64,000 bases of DNA from Isoetes taiwanensis (Eukaryota; Streptophyta; Lycopodiopsida; Isoetales; Isoetaceae), in NCBI GenBank assembly GCA_021234155.1, contig JAJEKV010000295.1, forward strand, positions 184,001-248,000. The letters run 5' to 3'. Under the pieces are notes generated by a model. It did no database searches. It was not told the DNA's origin and was given only the letters and a program-made list of their open reading frames with translations. The translations under genes were made by a program, and so were the position numbers. Positions 9,007 to 20,917 of this stretch are shown in pieces (the first letter of the stretch is position 1; every line of letters starts with the position of its first letter).

Positions 9007-12000
9007 ATGGCATGGAACATAAGCCAGTTGAGCGCAGAGAAGGTGTACTCAATGGATGATGTTCTAGCATCAGTAGATTTGGTCTTCTTTTTGGAAACAT
9101 GGGAGCACGAGGAATTTGGATTACCGGACATTCCAGGGTTTTGTTTGTTACATTCGGTTTGGAACAGGAAAGGTTGGAGGCGAAGAGGGTATGGAGGGGT
9201 TGCTTGCTATATTAGAGGCGAGTTAAAACATTTGGTTAACATGGTCAAGGATTCAAAACAATATATCTGGCTGGAATTGTTGGGAAACGACCGTAAAGTG
9301 TTCATTGCAGGATGTTACTTTCCGCCTTTGAAACAACAAACTTATCATATGTATAATCTGGATATGGACGATCCATTTCAAGCACTTGAGCAAGACATAT
9401 CCGGTTTTTTGTCTAAAGGAGAAGTGGTGCTTATGGGAGACTTTAATGGTAGAACGGCGAGAAAACAAGCAGCAATAGAAGTGCGTATGGAGATCCATTA
9501 TGGATGGAGCAGTTAGACGAGAAGGAAATGGGGGATATTGGGTGGAACCGCGTCTCAATGGATATGGACCAGTGGCCTACACCTATGGGTACCGCTCTGT
9601 TAAACATGTGTAGTGGTTTGAATTTGTTATTATATAATGGCACTAGACATTTTCCCGAAACTTCTAAATGCACGTGTAGAGGTAAAAGTGTAGTGGATTA
9701 TTTCATTGCAGCAGCGCATTTTATGGAGAATGTTACCTCATTGCAAATTCTGAATGAGAGAAGCGAATCGGATCATGTGCCAGTTATTGCCTCTATTCGG
9801 GTTTCATGTGTGCAACAGGAAGAGATACAAGCAGATTTTAGTAGCTCTGGACGCATATATATGGTGGAGAGGAAGAAAGACTCTTATCTTGAAATGTTTG
9901 AGAAGCGCTATGGGCAGGTGGTATGGCCGGAAAGGGCAAATGAGATAAGTACTCTTATTACAACTATGGTCACTAATACAGCACATGCATGTTTCTCTTC
10001 TGGACGTAGGCGGAAAGGGTTGCCTTGCAATGGTTGGTTTGACATGGATTGCAAAGCAAAAAGAAAACAATATAAAGGTGCAGTGGGGGCAATTAGGGGG
10101 CAACTAATCAAAGAGTTTAAAACTTTAGTAAAAGTAAAGAAGAGGGCTTTCCTACAACGCAAACAAGAGGAGTTGGTTGGGGAGTTGCTTACAGACCCTT
10201 TCAGGTTTTGGAAGAGACTTAAGCAAGGTAAGCGTGAAACAGTCCAGTTGGATGCAAGTATTTTGATAGAACAGGTAAAGAAATTGTATCATGTAGATGG
10301 CATGCAAGATGGAGGGCATGGCACGAAATGTGATTTTGTGTTCTTGGACGAGGACGTTCAATGGGGGCTTAACAAGCTGGCAAATAGGAAGGCAGCAGAT
10401 TCTACAGGGTTAGTGGCAGAGCTTCTGAAGTGGGCAGGACCTAAAATAGTTGAGGGGCTTACACTAATGTTTAATGCGGCAGTTAAAGAAGGATTCCCTT
10501 CATCATGGCAGGTTAATCGGGTGGTTCCCATACATAAGGCAGGGGATAAAAGAGATCCTAACAACTACAGAATGATCATGGTTAGTAATCTATTTGCTAA
10601 GCTGTATGCTACAATTGTTGAACATAAAATTAGTATGTGGGCAGAGATACATGGGGTTAGAGCTAAGGGACAGGCAGGTTTTCGGCCACAGAAATCCACA
10701 ATAGACCACCTCGTCACCTTTCGAGCCATGATAGATGCCGTCAAAGGAACTCGAAAACCTTTGTTTGCTGCATTTGTAGATTGCACTAAGGCTTTTGATA
10801 CAGTATGCAGGGGTAACCTTTGGAATAGCCTGGAACGCATCAATGTGCCTGAACAATATAGAGATGCTGTAAAATTATTATATGAGAAAGTGCTGGTCAA
10901 ACTCTCTACTCCATTTGGAGATGAATGTGATGAGGTGGTGATTAGCAATATTGGGGTTAAACAGGGATGCCCTATATCGCCGACCCTTTTTGGCATATTT
11001 ATTGATGAATTGGAGGAGTGGATCTGTAATCATGGGGAGGGAACTCCTTTGGCTGGATATGTTATTCTCTTGCTTCTATATGCAGAGACGACATTGTATT
11101 GATTGCTCGCAGCAGGGAAGGTATGCAGAAGCACTTGAATGCTTTGGCTTCTTTTTGTGATGCTAAGCGCTTGCGGGTGAACCTGAGTAAAACTAATGTG
11201 GTGATTTTTGGGACAACACTGGATAAAAATTATGAGTTCTTTTATAAAAATAGTACAGTGGAGATCTCTACATCATATAAGTACTTGGGGATCATAGTGG
11301 ATAAGAATTTCAGATGGAATCAGACAGTAGAGCAGAGAATAAATGGAGGGCTTAAAGCCTTTTTTGCAATGCAGAGGAAATGTGTTAAGGCAGACATATG
11401 GAAATTTAGCTTGAAAAGAATGCTATTCAAGACACTGGTGCAGGCAGTTGTGCTATATGGGTGTGAAGTATGGGGACCGGGGTTATCATTGGAGTTATGG
11501 CAAAAAATCGAAAAAGTGCAAAAGAAATTCCTACATGCTGAACTTGGGGTTAAAATCCAAACTCCCTATGAAATAATGCTAGCGGAATGTGGTATGATGC
11601 CACTAGAATGTGAGGCTTTATGCCAATTTCTAACTTACCTGAGCAAAGTGGGTGGTCTTGAGGAAGACAAGTCTCCCTCGTTTGGCTTTGAAGGGGTCTT
11701 TTGATCGAGGTTGGTATGCAGAGGGTATGGTGTGGTTAAGGAAATGGGGGCTTTGCATTGAGGGTCTTGAACGGAATAAGAGTAGGATCAGGGAATGGGT
11801 TGAGGAGACGATCATGAACCGGATCTGGTCCAGACCAGGCACAAAGATGTTGCATTATAGGGAACAGATGAATCCCACGTTGCGTGAGATGAAATATCTC
11901 AATGACAACCTCTCTATGAAGAAAAGACATGTTATATGCAGAATGAGGATGAGCGCACACCATCTAAATGTTGAGGTAGGGAGATGGTCAGGAATAGCAC

Positions 12001-12281
12001 GTGAGCACAGACTTTGTAGGGCATGTGGGGCAAATGAGATCGAGGATGAAGAACATGTGATTTTGAAGTGTCCGGCATATCAAGCTTTGAGGGGCAGATT
12101 TGAGATAGTGGTTATGGATCTTATCTCTTTTTTCAACCTACCAGCAACACGTGTTGCAAGTTTCTTAATGGATATGTTACAGTTGAGGGAGACGGTTATT
12201 AAAATATCTAGAGATATTCTTGAGGATGAAGAGGAGAGTGAGCTGGATGATGAGCCTATCGATTGCGAAGGCTTGTCATAA
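9007..12281 (+). pseudogene. ORF2 of LINE A2: endonuclease-reverse transcriptase, frameshifted
   Basis: It starts at the ATG of MAWNISQLSAEK, 14 bases after the ORF1 stop. The endonuclease carries LETWEHE, GDFNGR and SDHVPV. The RT carries FVDCTKAFD (motif A), GVKQGCPISP and, split by a shift near 11085, motif C: LLLYA then, in another frame, DDIVLIARS. The C-terminal region has the finger CRACGANEIEDEEHVILKC (C-x2-C-x9-H-x4-C). Three frame changes (about 9480, 11085 and 11690) separate four well-conserved stretches. The protein would otherwise be near 1090 residues, a usual LINE ORF2 length. Whether the shifts are real mutations or single-base assembly errors cannot be told from one sequence. 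Initiation so close to the ORF1 stop suggests reinitiation. Confidence 0.88.
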
Positions 12282-12316
12282 GAAGTTGTTTTTGATTTTG
12301 AAAATGTTTTTCTAAA

Positions 12317-12347
12317 CGTCTCATAGACCTGATGGTCTCAAAAGACG
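12317..12347 (+). other. 3' stem-loop of LINE A2 (perfect)
   Basis: CGTCT...AGACG forms the outer stem and AGACC-TGAT-GGTCT the inner one, separated by short unpaired spacers. The element tail of TTCAC pentamers starts about ten bases downstream. This is the clearest copy of a signal shared by all five array LINEs. Confidence 0.85.
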
Positions 12348-12393
12348 GAATAATACATTTCACTTCACTTCACTTCACTTCTCATCTCTGGTG

Positions 12394-13281
12394 ATGGCGC
12401 AGGGGCAGAAAACTAGGGCTAAAAAAAGTGATGGGTCTGGGTCTGTGTCCGAGGTAGGGGGGGCCAAGACTGGGCCGGAACCCAGTGGGCCGGAACTTGC
12501 AGCAGGTGTCTCGATCCAAGCAGGGGCAAATAAAACAAAACAGGAAAAACAAAAGAAAATACCCTTGCAATCTGATTCGGATGGAGAGTCCAACGCTGGG
12601 TCCGATGGTATTTCTCTGACAACTATCTAGAAGGAGCTTAACCTGTTTCGCCAAGATACAGCTGCAAGGGAAGGGAAATGGTTGGAAGCACAGGAAGAAC
12701 TGATTGCAGAAATCAAAAGGCTTAGGGAAGAGAATAAAATGCTGAGGGAAAATGTGACAGTGATGCGAACAGAGATGGATGATGTAAAGGCAGAAATGGA
12801 AGAAATGAAAATCCAATTGCAAGCTAACCTGGCCACTGAAACTTCTGAAACTTCCGAAGAAATTGATGCACTGAAGGCACAATTCCAGGAATATGTAGAA
12901 GAACAGGACAGAAGGCAAAGATCTCTGAATCTCCGGATTGTTGGTTTAACAGAGACTAATAATGAAAATACAAAAATGGCAGTTGAGAGTTTCTTTGCTG
13001 ATAGTCTGAAGGTAAATGATGCCGGAATTGCAGAAGCCTATAGAGTTGGCAAAAAGGATGTGGGCACAAGAAACATAGTAGTACGGTTCACTAGCAGAGA
13101 TGCACGATTTGCTATTCTAAAAAGCAGAAACCAGCTAAAAGGGCAATTCATCTGGATCAACGAGGACTTAACTAAAGTTCAAATGCAAGCTAAAAAACAG
13201 GAATTGGAGAAGGTTAAGGAGGCTAGAGCCAATAATCAGAAGGTATCTTGGAGAAAGGAAAAAGCAATCATAGAAGCATAG
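12394..13281 (+). pseudogene. ORF1 of LINE A3: coiled-coil RNA-binding protein with one stop
   Basis: It starts at MAQGQKTRAKKSDGSG and stays in one frame for 295 codons except for a TAG at 12628-12630, where TAG for CAG (Gln) is a plausible point change. The N-terminal ~75 residues are polar and low complexity. Residues about 95-165 are a strong coiled coil (EIKRLREENKMLRENV). An L1 ORF1p-like module follows (SLNLRIVGLTETNNEN, RNIVVRFTS, LKGQFIWINEDLTKVQ) and a basic C-terminus (NNQKVSWRKEKAIIEA). A single substitution is the only visible defect. Confidence 0.85.
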
Positions 13282-13332
13282 GAAGTTGCGGAGGCCTTTA
13301 GAATAGCAATCTGGAATGTAAATAGACTTACG

Positions 13333-16300
13333 GTGGAAAAGGTAATTTATATGGAAGACATACTGAATAGAGTAGATATGATCTGTTTTATTGAAACTAA
13401 GGAGCATGACTTGTATGGCTTGCCGGAGATTGAGAGTTTTGAAAATGTTTATTCTATCAAAACCACCAGGTTCAAACATGGTGATTGTGGTAATGGCGGA
13501 CTGGCCTGCTATGTGAGAAGAGAATATAGACATCTGATTAAGGGTCTAAAGCAAGACATCAATAATCAGTTTTTATGGATCACAATACAGAGAGATACAT
13601 GCATGATATACATGGCGATATGTTATTTTGCTCCAGCCCATAAGCAGGCCTATGCCCATGCTGCTGATGCATCCAGTGATGATCCTTTCTTCTATTTAGA
13701 ACAGGACATCATGAAATACCAGGAAAAAGGGGAAGTAATTGTGACTGGAGACTTTAATAGTCGCACAGCCAGTATACAATCCACGGTATATGTGGGAGAT
13801 GATGATCCATTGTGGTTAGAATCTGGAGATGATATCTTGCTTGAAAAGAATGGATTGAAACGACAATCAAGTGACAATACAATAACCAGAACAGGGAGAC
13901 ATCTATTAAAACTATGCAGCAGTACAGGTATGTTCTTAATCAATGGTATTTCTCGCTTCCCAAAATCAGGAGGATATACATGCCGTGGTAGGAGTGTAGT
14001 AGATTATTTAATTTGTGGTGAATCCACAATCAATCATATTTGTGATTTTGAGGTTATGGATGATAGAATGGAATCTGATCATGTGCCGCTGCTCTTTGCA
14101 GTCCCGTCTATGATGACAAAAGCAAAAGAATCTGTTGGAGCACCAAAGCCTAAGATGAGGTTTGATCACACCAAAGCTGATTTGTATAAGGTACATGTGG
14201 AAGGTAGATTAGAAAATTTGGTATGGCCAGATGATGTGAATGAATTGAATGCTATGATCACTGATGCTCTTTTAGAATCAGCCACGGAATGCTTTGTGCC
14301 ACATAGGGTTCTGAAGGGACTTAAATGTAATTCCTGGTATGATACAGATTGTAAAGAGCTGAAGAAGATGATGCAACAAGCTGCTGGGACACAGAAACAA
14401 TGCCTTAAGAAGGAACTCAGACGTATGACAAGGCGTAAGAAGAGAGTTTATCTTAAACAAAAACAAGAGGAGCTTGTACTCATGTACTTACAGGAACCAA
14501 AGAAATTTTGGAACAAAATGAAGCAGGCTAAAACCACAGACATTCCACTTACTGCTCAGGAATTGTGGCAACATGTAAGCACTCTCTATAACATGCCTGG
14601 GGCGGATGTAGACAGAAAGGGAATGTCCGAATTTAAATTTTTTGAAGAGGATGTCATGGATGGGATAAATAAATTAGCCAATGGCAAAGCAAGAGATGCT
14701 CATGGGCTGGGGGCTGAGCTTCTAAAATGGGCTGGATGCAGAAAACTCTTTGATGGAGTGACTAAAATGCTAAATAAGGCTTTGGAAAATGGGTTTCCTG
14801 ATGCATGGCAGACAAATAGAGTGGTACCAATTTGGAAAGGAGGAGAACCATCAAACCCAAATAACTATCGCACGTTGATGGTAAGTAGTCTTTTTTCCAA
14901 ATTGTTTGCTTCTATTATTGAGAAAAAACTTAGCACATGGGCAGAGTCTGAGAATATACGAGCTGAAAGTCAAGCAGGTTTTAGAACTGGTAGATCCACC
15001 TTGGACCATCTGATCACATTAAAAACAGTTATGGATTCTGTTAAAGGAAAGAAAAAGCTGGTATACATTCTCTTTGTGGATTTTAAAAAAGCATTTGATA
15101 AAGTACCTAGGGATAAGCTGTGGGAAAGGATGGATCACCTGCAAGTACCTATAGCATTAAGAGAAGCAGTACGGACTCTATATGAAAAGGTATTAGTGCA
15201 ATTATCATTTCCGTTTGCTCTTGATGCTCATACCAAAATCCCAAGCAACATTGGTGTCAAACAGGGCTGCCCTTTGTCGCCAACCTTATTTGGTTTGTTT
15301 ATTGATAGCTTAGAAGAATGGCTCGCAGAAAATGGGGGTGGAGGCACTGATTTATATGGTCATGTGATACGGCTTTTGTTGTATGCTGATGATGTCGTAA
15401 TCTTTGCCTGGTCGAAGGACCATATGCAGAAACATCTTGATGCGCTTATCTTTGTTTTGCACTCACACGTGCATGAGGTGAACTTGGATAAAAACAAAAG
15501 TGATGGTCATTTGGGGTACTCAAGCAAGAACATCACTTCAGATTTAATGGGAATGATGTACAGGTATGTGATTCGTACAAATATTTGGGCTTGAATATTC
15601 ATAGAAATCATAGATGGAACATGTGCATAGCGCAAAAGGTGGAAGGAGGGCTAAGGGCTCTATATGCTTTACAAAGCTTGAGCAGAAAAATACACTTATG
15701 GTCATGGCAATTAAAAATTAAACTCTTTTTGCATTGGTACAAACGGTGGTTTTATACGAGGTTTAAGTCCGGGGACCTAGCTTACCTAAGAATCTGTGGG
15801 AAGATATTGAGCAGGTATTAAAGAAGTTTCGAGGACAGAGCTTGGTGTAAAATGCGCAGACTCCCTTTCCCATGCTGCTTGCTGAATGTGGACTAATGCC
15901 AATGGAAGGTGAAGCTCTTGTTAGATGCATTAGATATGTGAAGAAATTGAGGCAACGCAATGAAACTTGGCTTTCCTATCGGACTATGCAAGCGAGTTCA
16001 GGAGCTGGTTGGTACTTTGACATTCAACAATGGATGAGTAAATGGAACATTTCTTTGGAGGAGGCATTGCTTTATGATGGGGATCTCAGGAGATGGATTA
16101 AACAGAAAGTCATGGATAAACTTTGGCTGAACCCACAACCAAAGATGAGTATGTATAGGTTTAACATGAATCCTTGTCTAACGCAAGCTGTGCACTTACA
16201 GGCTAATATTTCAGTTGGTAAGAGGCACGCAATCAGTAGGATGAGACTCAGCTCCCATAGATTGGAGGTCAAGGTAGGCCGTTGGGGAAAGATCGCCAGA

Positions 16301-16600
16301 GACAACCGGACTTGTAAGGTATGTGGTAGTGGAGATGTCGAAGATGAGCATCATGTGATGATAAGCTGCCCGGCTTATGTGATGATCAGAGATAGATATG
16401 ATATTAGGGCTAATAATTTGATTGAGTTGTTCTCACTAGATGCTAATTTAGTGGGGTCTTTCATTATTGAAGTTTTACAACATAGAGAATCTCATGTGAA
16501 ACAATTACAAAATTTGTTATGTGATAATGAGAGTGATGATGATTGGGGGGAGGAGCCTGAGGAAGTCTCTGATGTAGACTTCCCAGAAGACTTGATGTAA
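13333..16600 (+). pseudogene. ORF2 of LINE A3: endonuclease and RT intact, C-terminus shifted
   Basis: The frame is open from before 13333 to 15594. The family's usual initiator position (about 13306) reads GCA/ATC rather than ATG, so the first in-frame ATG is 13351. Visible motifs in order: IETKEHD (catalytic Glu, about residue 21 from 13333), GDFNSR (~139), SDHVPL (~247), FVDFKKAFD (~581), GVKQGCPLSP, and an unbroken catalytic YADDVVIF (~684). After about 15540 the frame shifts, passes through a damaged stretch and recovers from 15872 to 16600. That last part carries the finger CKVCGSGDVEDEHHVMISC and an acidic tail. It is the best-preserved endonuclease/RT of the window and the best source for a family consensus. 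Confidence 0.9.
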
Positions 16601-16613
16601 AACTGAAATTTAT

Positions 16614-16645
16614 CGTCTTATAGACCTGTGAGGTCTCCATAGACG
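16614..16645 (+). other. 3' stem-loop of LINE A3
   Basis: CGTCT...AGACG outside, AGACC-TGTGA-GGTCT inside. The pairing is conserved although loop and spacer differ from A2, which argues that the fold, not only the sequence, is kept. Confidence 0.8.
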
Positions 16646-16659
16646 TAATACATTTCATT

Positions 16660-16662
<3 letters not shown>

Positions 16663-16743
<81 letters not shown>
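16663..16743. repeat. (TC)n tract downstream of LINE A3
   Basis: 81 bp of uninterrupted TC directly following the ATTTC tail of A3. Long open frames of Ser-Leu or Arg-Glu through this and the other tracts are artefacts. Confidence 0.95.
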
Positions 16744-16745
<2 letters not shown>

Positions 16746-16764
16746 GGATAGGGATCACTGCCCG

Positions 16765-16789
16765 ACCCCAATTTTTTGGTCCACAGTTG
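16765..16789 (+). repeat. left inverted terminus of the 12.4-kb spacer block
   Basis: ACCCCAATTTTTTGGTCCAC followed by AGTTG. Its reverse complement recurs, with three substitutions and one base missing, at 29191-29214. The pair brackets exactly the repeat-rich block that separates LINE arrays A and B. No flanking target-site duplication was recognised. Confidence 0.6.
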
Positions 16790-19700
16790 TTTTTACTTGT
16801 ACCTGCGGAAGTGTTGTTTTATGCTAAAAACAACACCAAAATGGCCCCAAAAGTCCACGTGGCCCGTTTATCCGGATTTGCACAAAGAGACAGTGGTTTT
16901 TTGGCAGAAATTTCCACGGTGGTCTTTTGGCCGTTTTTTGTCAACGTGTCCTTTCTTTTCACTATTGTTTTTATCAGTTTTTTTCTATGTGTATTTTTTT
17001 TTTGTCCTTTGTTGTTTTGTAAGAAGTCATGCGTTGTTTTTTTGAAAAGTACACGCGTAGATTTACGTATTACTACTAATGAAGAAGTAAAAAAGACAGA
17101 CCCTTTTCTTTTTTTCTATGCGTTTTGTTTTTTTCCTCTACTTGTAGCTGTCATTGTTTTCTTAGAGAAAGATATGTAGTTTTTAAAGAAATCCACATGT
17201 TGCATTTAAAAATAATTACTATTTTCAAATATTGTTTTCCTCAATATTATATGTAGCTATTAAAAAGTAGACACGTTATTTCTTAAACTAGTTGTTTCCC
17301 AAGTGTTGTTTTTGCAAGAAAATCAAAATAAAATATCCGTGGACTTTTTTTAAGTTTACGAAAACAACACGTTTGGTTTACACGTAGACATGTTTCTAAG
17401 CAATCAAATCTTGGCACGTGGCACTCATTCTTTATATGTGGATATCTTTTTAACTAATCAAACCTTGACACATGGCACCCACATTCTTAAAAAAAAAGCC
17501 GCTTCTACTTTTTTCTTTTTGCCTAGTGATAATTTCAATCTACAAAATATAGAGCACACAATATTTGAATGCAAACACAAACAAAATAAATACAGCCTTT
17601 TAGGGAAGGCTTTAAGAATCAAACCCAAACATTAAGATAGATACTATGATATTATTAGATTGCAATCTAAATTTTAGATTTACATTGAAACATTCAATGG
17701 GTAAAACTCAATGGGTAAAACTCATATTTGATTAATGATTAAAGGTTCAGAACAATTAAATCAAAACATCAGATTATTATAATTTGAAAACACTCAGAGC
17801 GGGGTATTGACTCGGTTCTCAGAACCTGATTGATTTGTGCCAATGGGGTTCGATCCGACCATCTTATATGTGCTATTCTCCCATGGAGTGGGATCTCCCA
17901 AAGATGCCAAAGACGTGATATATGGCTGCTTCCAATCTTATGAGCAACCCAACCCGTAATAGCCAGAGGAACTGACCTTGAAGCTTCTACCACAAAATGT
18001 ATGACAGGAAAAGGCCAACCAGCATATCCTTCCTTGCGACCATCCTTGCAGCCATGAGTGAATTTATTCTGTGATAAAAAAGAGTTGCATTGATTCAATA
18101 ATAATAGACGATGCAAAACTAAAATAGACTAAAATATCTTTTGCAAAACAGAAAGGAAAGGAGCTAAGGAGGCCGAGATTTGCCTAAGACAATGATATGC
18201 TAAGACATAGCCGATTCGAGAATGAATCAAAGTCCATGAAAGCATATTACCTTAAATCTTGCTAAGAGATGAACACCGAATGTAACTTTGTATATCATAT
18301 ACGGAGATGAGATTACTTCTAAAAGGACCAATGCCATTAAAAGGCATATTGGAAGCATCAAAAATAGAAATCTGTTTCCTCATAAGATCAAATATCTGAA
18401 TATCTTTCGCAAACAAGGTGGCGGCTTTCATCGTCGAGAGATCACTGTCTTTAGCACTAACCATAAAATCATTGCGCATGAGGTTCGCACGTAGCAACAT
18501 CGTCTTCATATTTTATTGGAACTCGAGAACTGTTTTGCGAGCACCTTGGAAAGTTGTATTTCTTTGATCGGCTGTAAATGTACATGTCAAACAATGATTT
18601 TTGCCAATACATGCCAAATACACGAGAGGCATACACGAGTTTGGTTTTCCATGATCAAAACCACAAGCTCCTTTTCAAGCACTGTGGCGTTGGTTTTGAA
18701 TGCCGACCATTGTATTGAGGTCAACCGAAATGAAAGGGTTTGTATATTGAATCGAGCCTTGTCTTTATTTGCTCATATAAAGTGTCCACATTCTCATAGA
18801 GATGGACGTCAAGCGAAGATTGGACTTCCGGCTTTTGCGAGCAACCCAAACATGACCTTTATAAAACCTTCATTTAGGCATTTGCCATATGGCGAAATCA
18901 CCCTTACGCCAAGCTCCCTGTCATTCTTCATTCCAGCTTCATGGTAGATTAGCCCAACATGTGAAGCACACAATGACAGAGAAGCGATCGGCGAACATGG
19001 GTAGAGTAGCCCACAGCCAGGAAGCGGTCGGCCAAGAGAAAAGCGAGAGGTGGATTGAGAAAGCGGACAAAGAGACAAACATGGCAAACACAGAGGTCGT
19101 GACTTCTGGATGTGTAGGCAAAGAGGGGATATTGGGTCCGCGGTGAAACCTTGTATTGATCACCTAGAACAGTCGCGCGAGCTCACCACGGGATCTTTGC
19201 CAGATTCACGAGGATTTGCCATCGCCATAGCTGGAAGGAGCAGAAACGGAATCACCATAGCTGCATCACAAGGCAATAGGGGAAAGCGGGGAAAGAAACA
19301 CAAATCGACCCAACCAATAGGATGATCTTTGACGGATCAAAATCCGGGCCGCTCATCTCGATCCATCTTGGTGTTGATGGTTTCACCTTCTTTAATTTTA
19401 AGGAATAAAAATGCCCCTATATATTCTCCCATATTTATTAAAATGCCCTTGTATTTTGTGTATTTATCAAATTGCCCCGATTTTTGTACTCTTGTGCATA
19501 TGGCATATTTGGATCGATCTCTATGTTCCTCCTCTCCTTCTTTCGATCTCTACATTTGTCTTGATGTTCTTTTTCTTTTTGTTTTCAATTCTTGATTACA
19601 TGATAAAAAAAGAGCTTAAGATTCTAACCCAATAGATGAAACCACCTTTCTCAAGACTGCTTCTGCCAGTGCAACTCCAAATTCGCTCCAGCTATCTCCA

Positions 19701-20915
19701 AATCGTGTACCAATTGCGAGGCGACAATACTCCTAGTTCGGTTATTTGCTCGACCTCATAAATCGATGTTCCCAGCTTTTTCACGAGCTGAGCAATTGGA
19801 AACTGGAAATTCCAACAACACATGGTGCAGACTCATAAACTGGAAAATCGTTTTCTTCTCGTCGCTCCAAGTTTGTGCCCAATCTAGTTTGTCCTTCAAA
19901 AATCTTTAGAGCTCCAAATCGGAATACATCCTTGCTAAAGCTATTCACATTGTCAACTCTCATGTTCAGACATCTGCAACATCACAAAACAAATCCGGCC
20001 ATCCCTTTTCTTGTCACAAAAAGCGGTTGATGTCGACTCAAAATGCGGTGATTTGATGCCCGGGTGTTTTCCATCGATTCTTGATGTCCAGTTTTTTTTA
20101 TGGATTCTTGCTTCAAAGGAATCGAAGCTTTACTCTACTTTCTTTTGTGGATGAGAAATTGATCTGCTATAGAAAATGGGGATTTAAATCGAAAACATGA
20201 GATTTGACATGGAGGAGGGATTTGATGCCCCGGTTCTTGCCACGATTCTGCTTGGTCAAAGGAGTTCTTGATGGAGCTTTCATTTGCATTGTTTTTTGAG
20301 AAAATTTCCATTGTCTTAAATTAAGGGCATTTTTACAAATAACAAAAATATAAGGGCATTTCGATAAATATGCAAAAATACAAGGGCATTTTTAAAGATT
20401 TCCCTTAATTTTATTTATTTGCATGGTTCCTAAATGTGCTACACAATTTGCATGGTTCCTAAATGTGTACTATATAATTTTTTTTGAGGAGGAAGGCCAT
20501 TGCGGGGGGATAATCTTTGTTGCGGTGCTTCTGCTTCTAGTCGGAGAGGGCCATGAGCCCCCAATGGTGGCACCGCCGAAAGCATCTTGCCATGCGATGG
20601 CCCAAGGCATAAAATTATGGTTTTTTTTTTTTACAAACATAAAAAGGCCACAGGTGTAATAGCTTCCGGTTGAGCACTATGTTTTTGGCGGGAATCACCT
20701 CCCCTGGAACATGTGCTCCCATTTGGCTCACTATTATTCCCCACAAGTTTGTAAATACTAGGCAAAATGATCTATATAACCCGCCAAGTTTCTAGCACCT
20801 TATTTGTTGAAATTTAGGATACATCACTCCACAAAGGTTTGACTATTTTATAGTCAAATATGGGATCTTATATATTAAGTACCCCATAGTCGACAAAAGT
20901 TGGCATGGAATATGA
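16790..20915. other. AT-rich spacer, no identifiable gene
   Basis: Low-GC DNA with long T runs (for example 16975-17035). A - strand open stretch at 17769-18116 (containing HGCKDGRKEGYAGW) and another at 18252-18509 (containing LFAKDIQIFDLMRKQ) read like protein but match nothing I recognise. They could be captured exon fragments. Around 19380-19480 and 20315-20400 the phrase AAGGGCATTT-ATAAATA-GCAAAAATA-AAGGGCATTT recurs in both orientations, which suggests the ends of a small inverted-repeat element spanning about 19400-20400. Confidence 0.35.
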
Positions 20916-20917
20916 TG

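Larger units (their letters stand above)
7542..12382 (+). mobile_element. LINE A2, full-length (TC)n-associated non-LTR element
   Basis: About 4.8 kb with a 5' leader of roughly 250 bp, ORF1 (7796-8992), a 14-bp gap, ORF2 (9007-12281, frameshifted), a short 3' untranslated region with a perfect stem-loop (12317-12347) and a TTCAC pentamer tail (about 12358-12382). The architecture is that of L1/Tx1-type LINEs: an RNA-binding ORF1, then an endonuclease, reverse transcriptase and terminal CCHC finger. There is no RNase H and no poly-A. Confidence 0.9.
12383..16662 (+). mobile_element. LINE A3, nearly complete (TC)n-associated element, distinct subfamily
   Basis: It begins almost directly at the A2 tail: only about a dozen bases (CATCTCTGGTG) lie between the A2 pentamers and the ORF1 ATG. 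ORF1 (12394-13281) has one internal stop. ORF2 is open for 2.26 kb through endonuclease and reverse transcriptase. The 3' end has the family stem-loop and a shorter ATTTC-type tail, then 81 bp of pure TC. Protein divergence from A1 and A2 is large (its endonuclease begins IAIWNVNRL against MAWNISQL), so it is a separate lineage using the same type of site. Confidence 0.9.

Noticed and set aside
20440-20640. TTTTTTTTGAGGAGGAAGG taken as another reverse-oriented L1 3' end
   Set aside because: The T run is only eight bases and the following sequence lacks the AATAAA-like signal seen at 3.6 and 49.4 kb.
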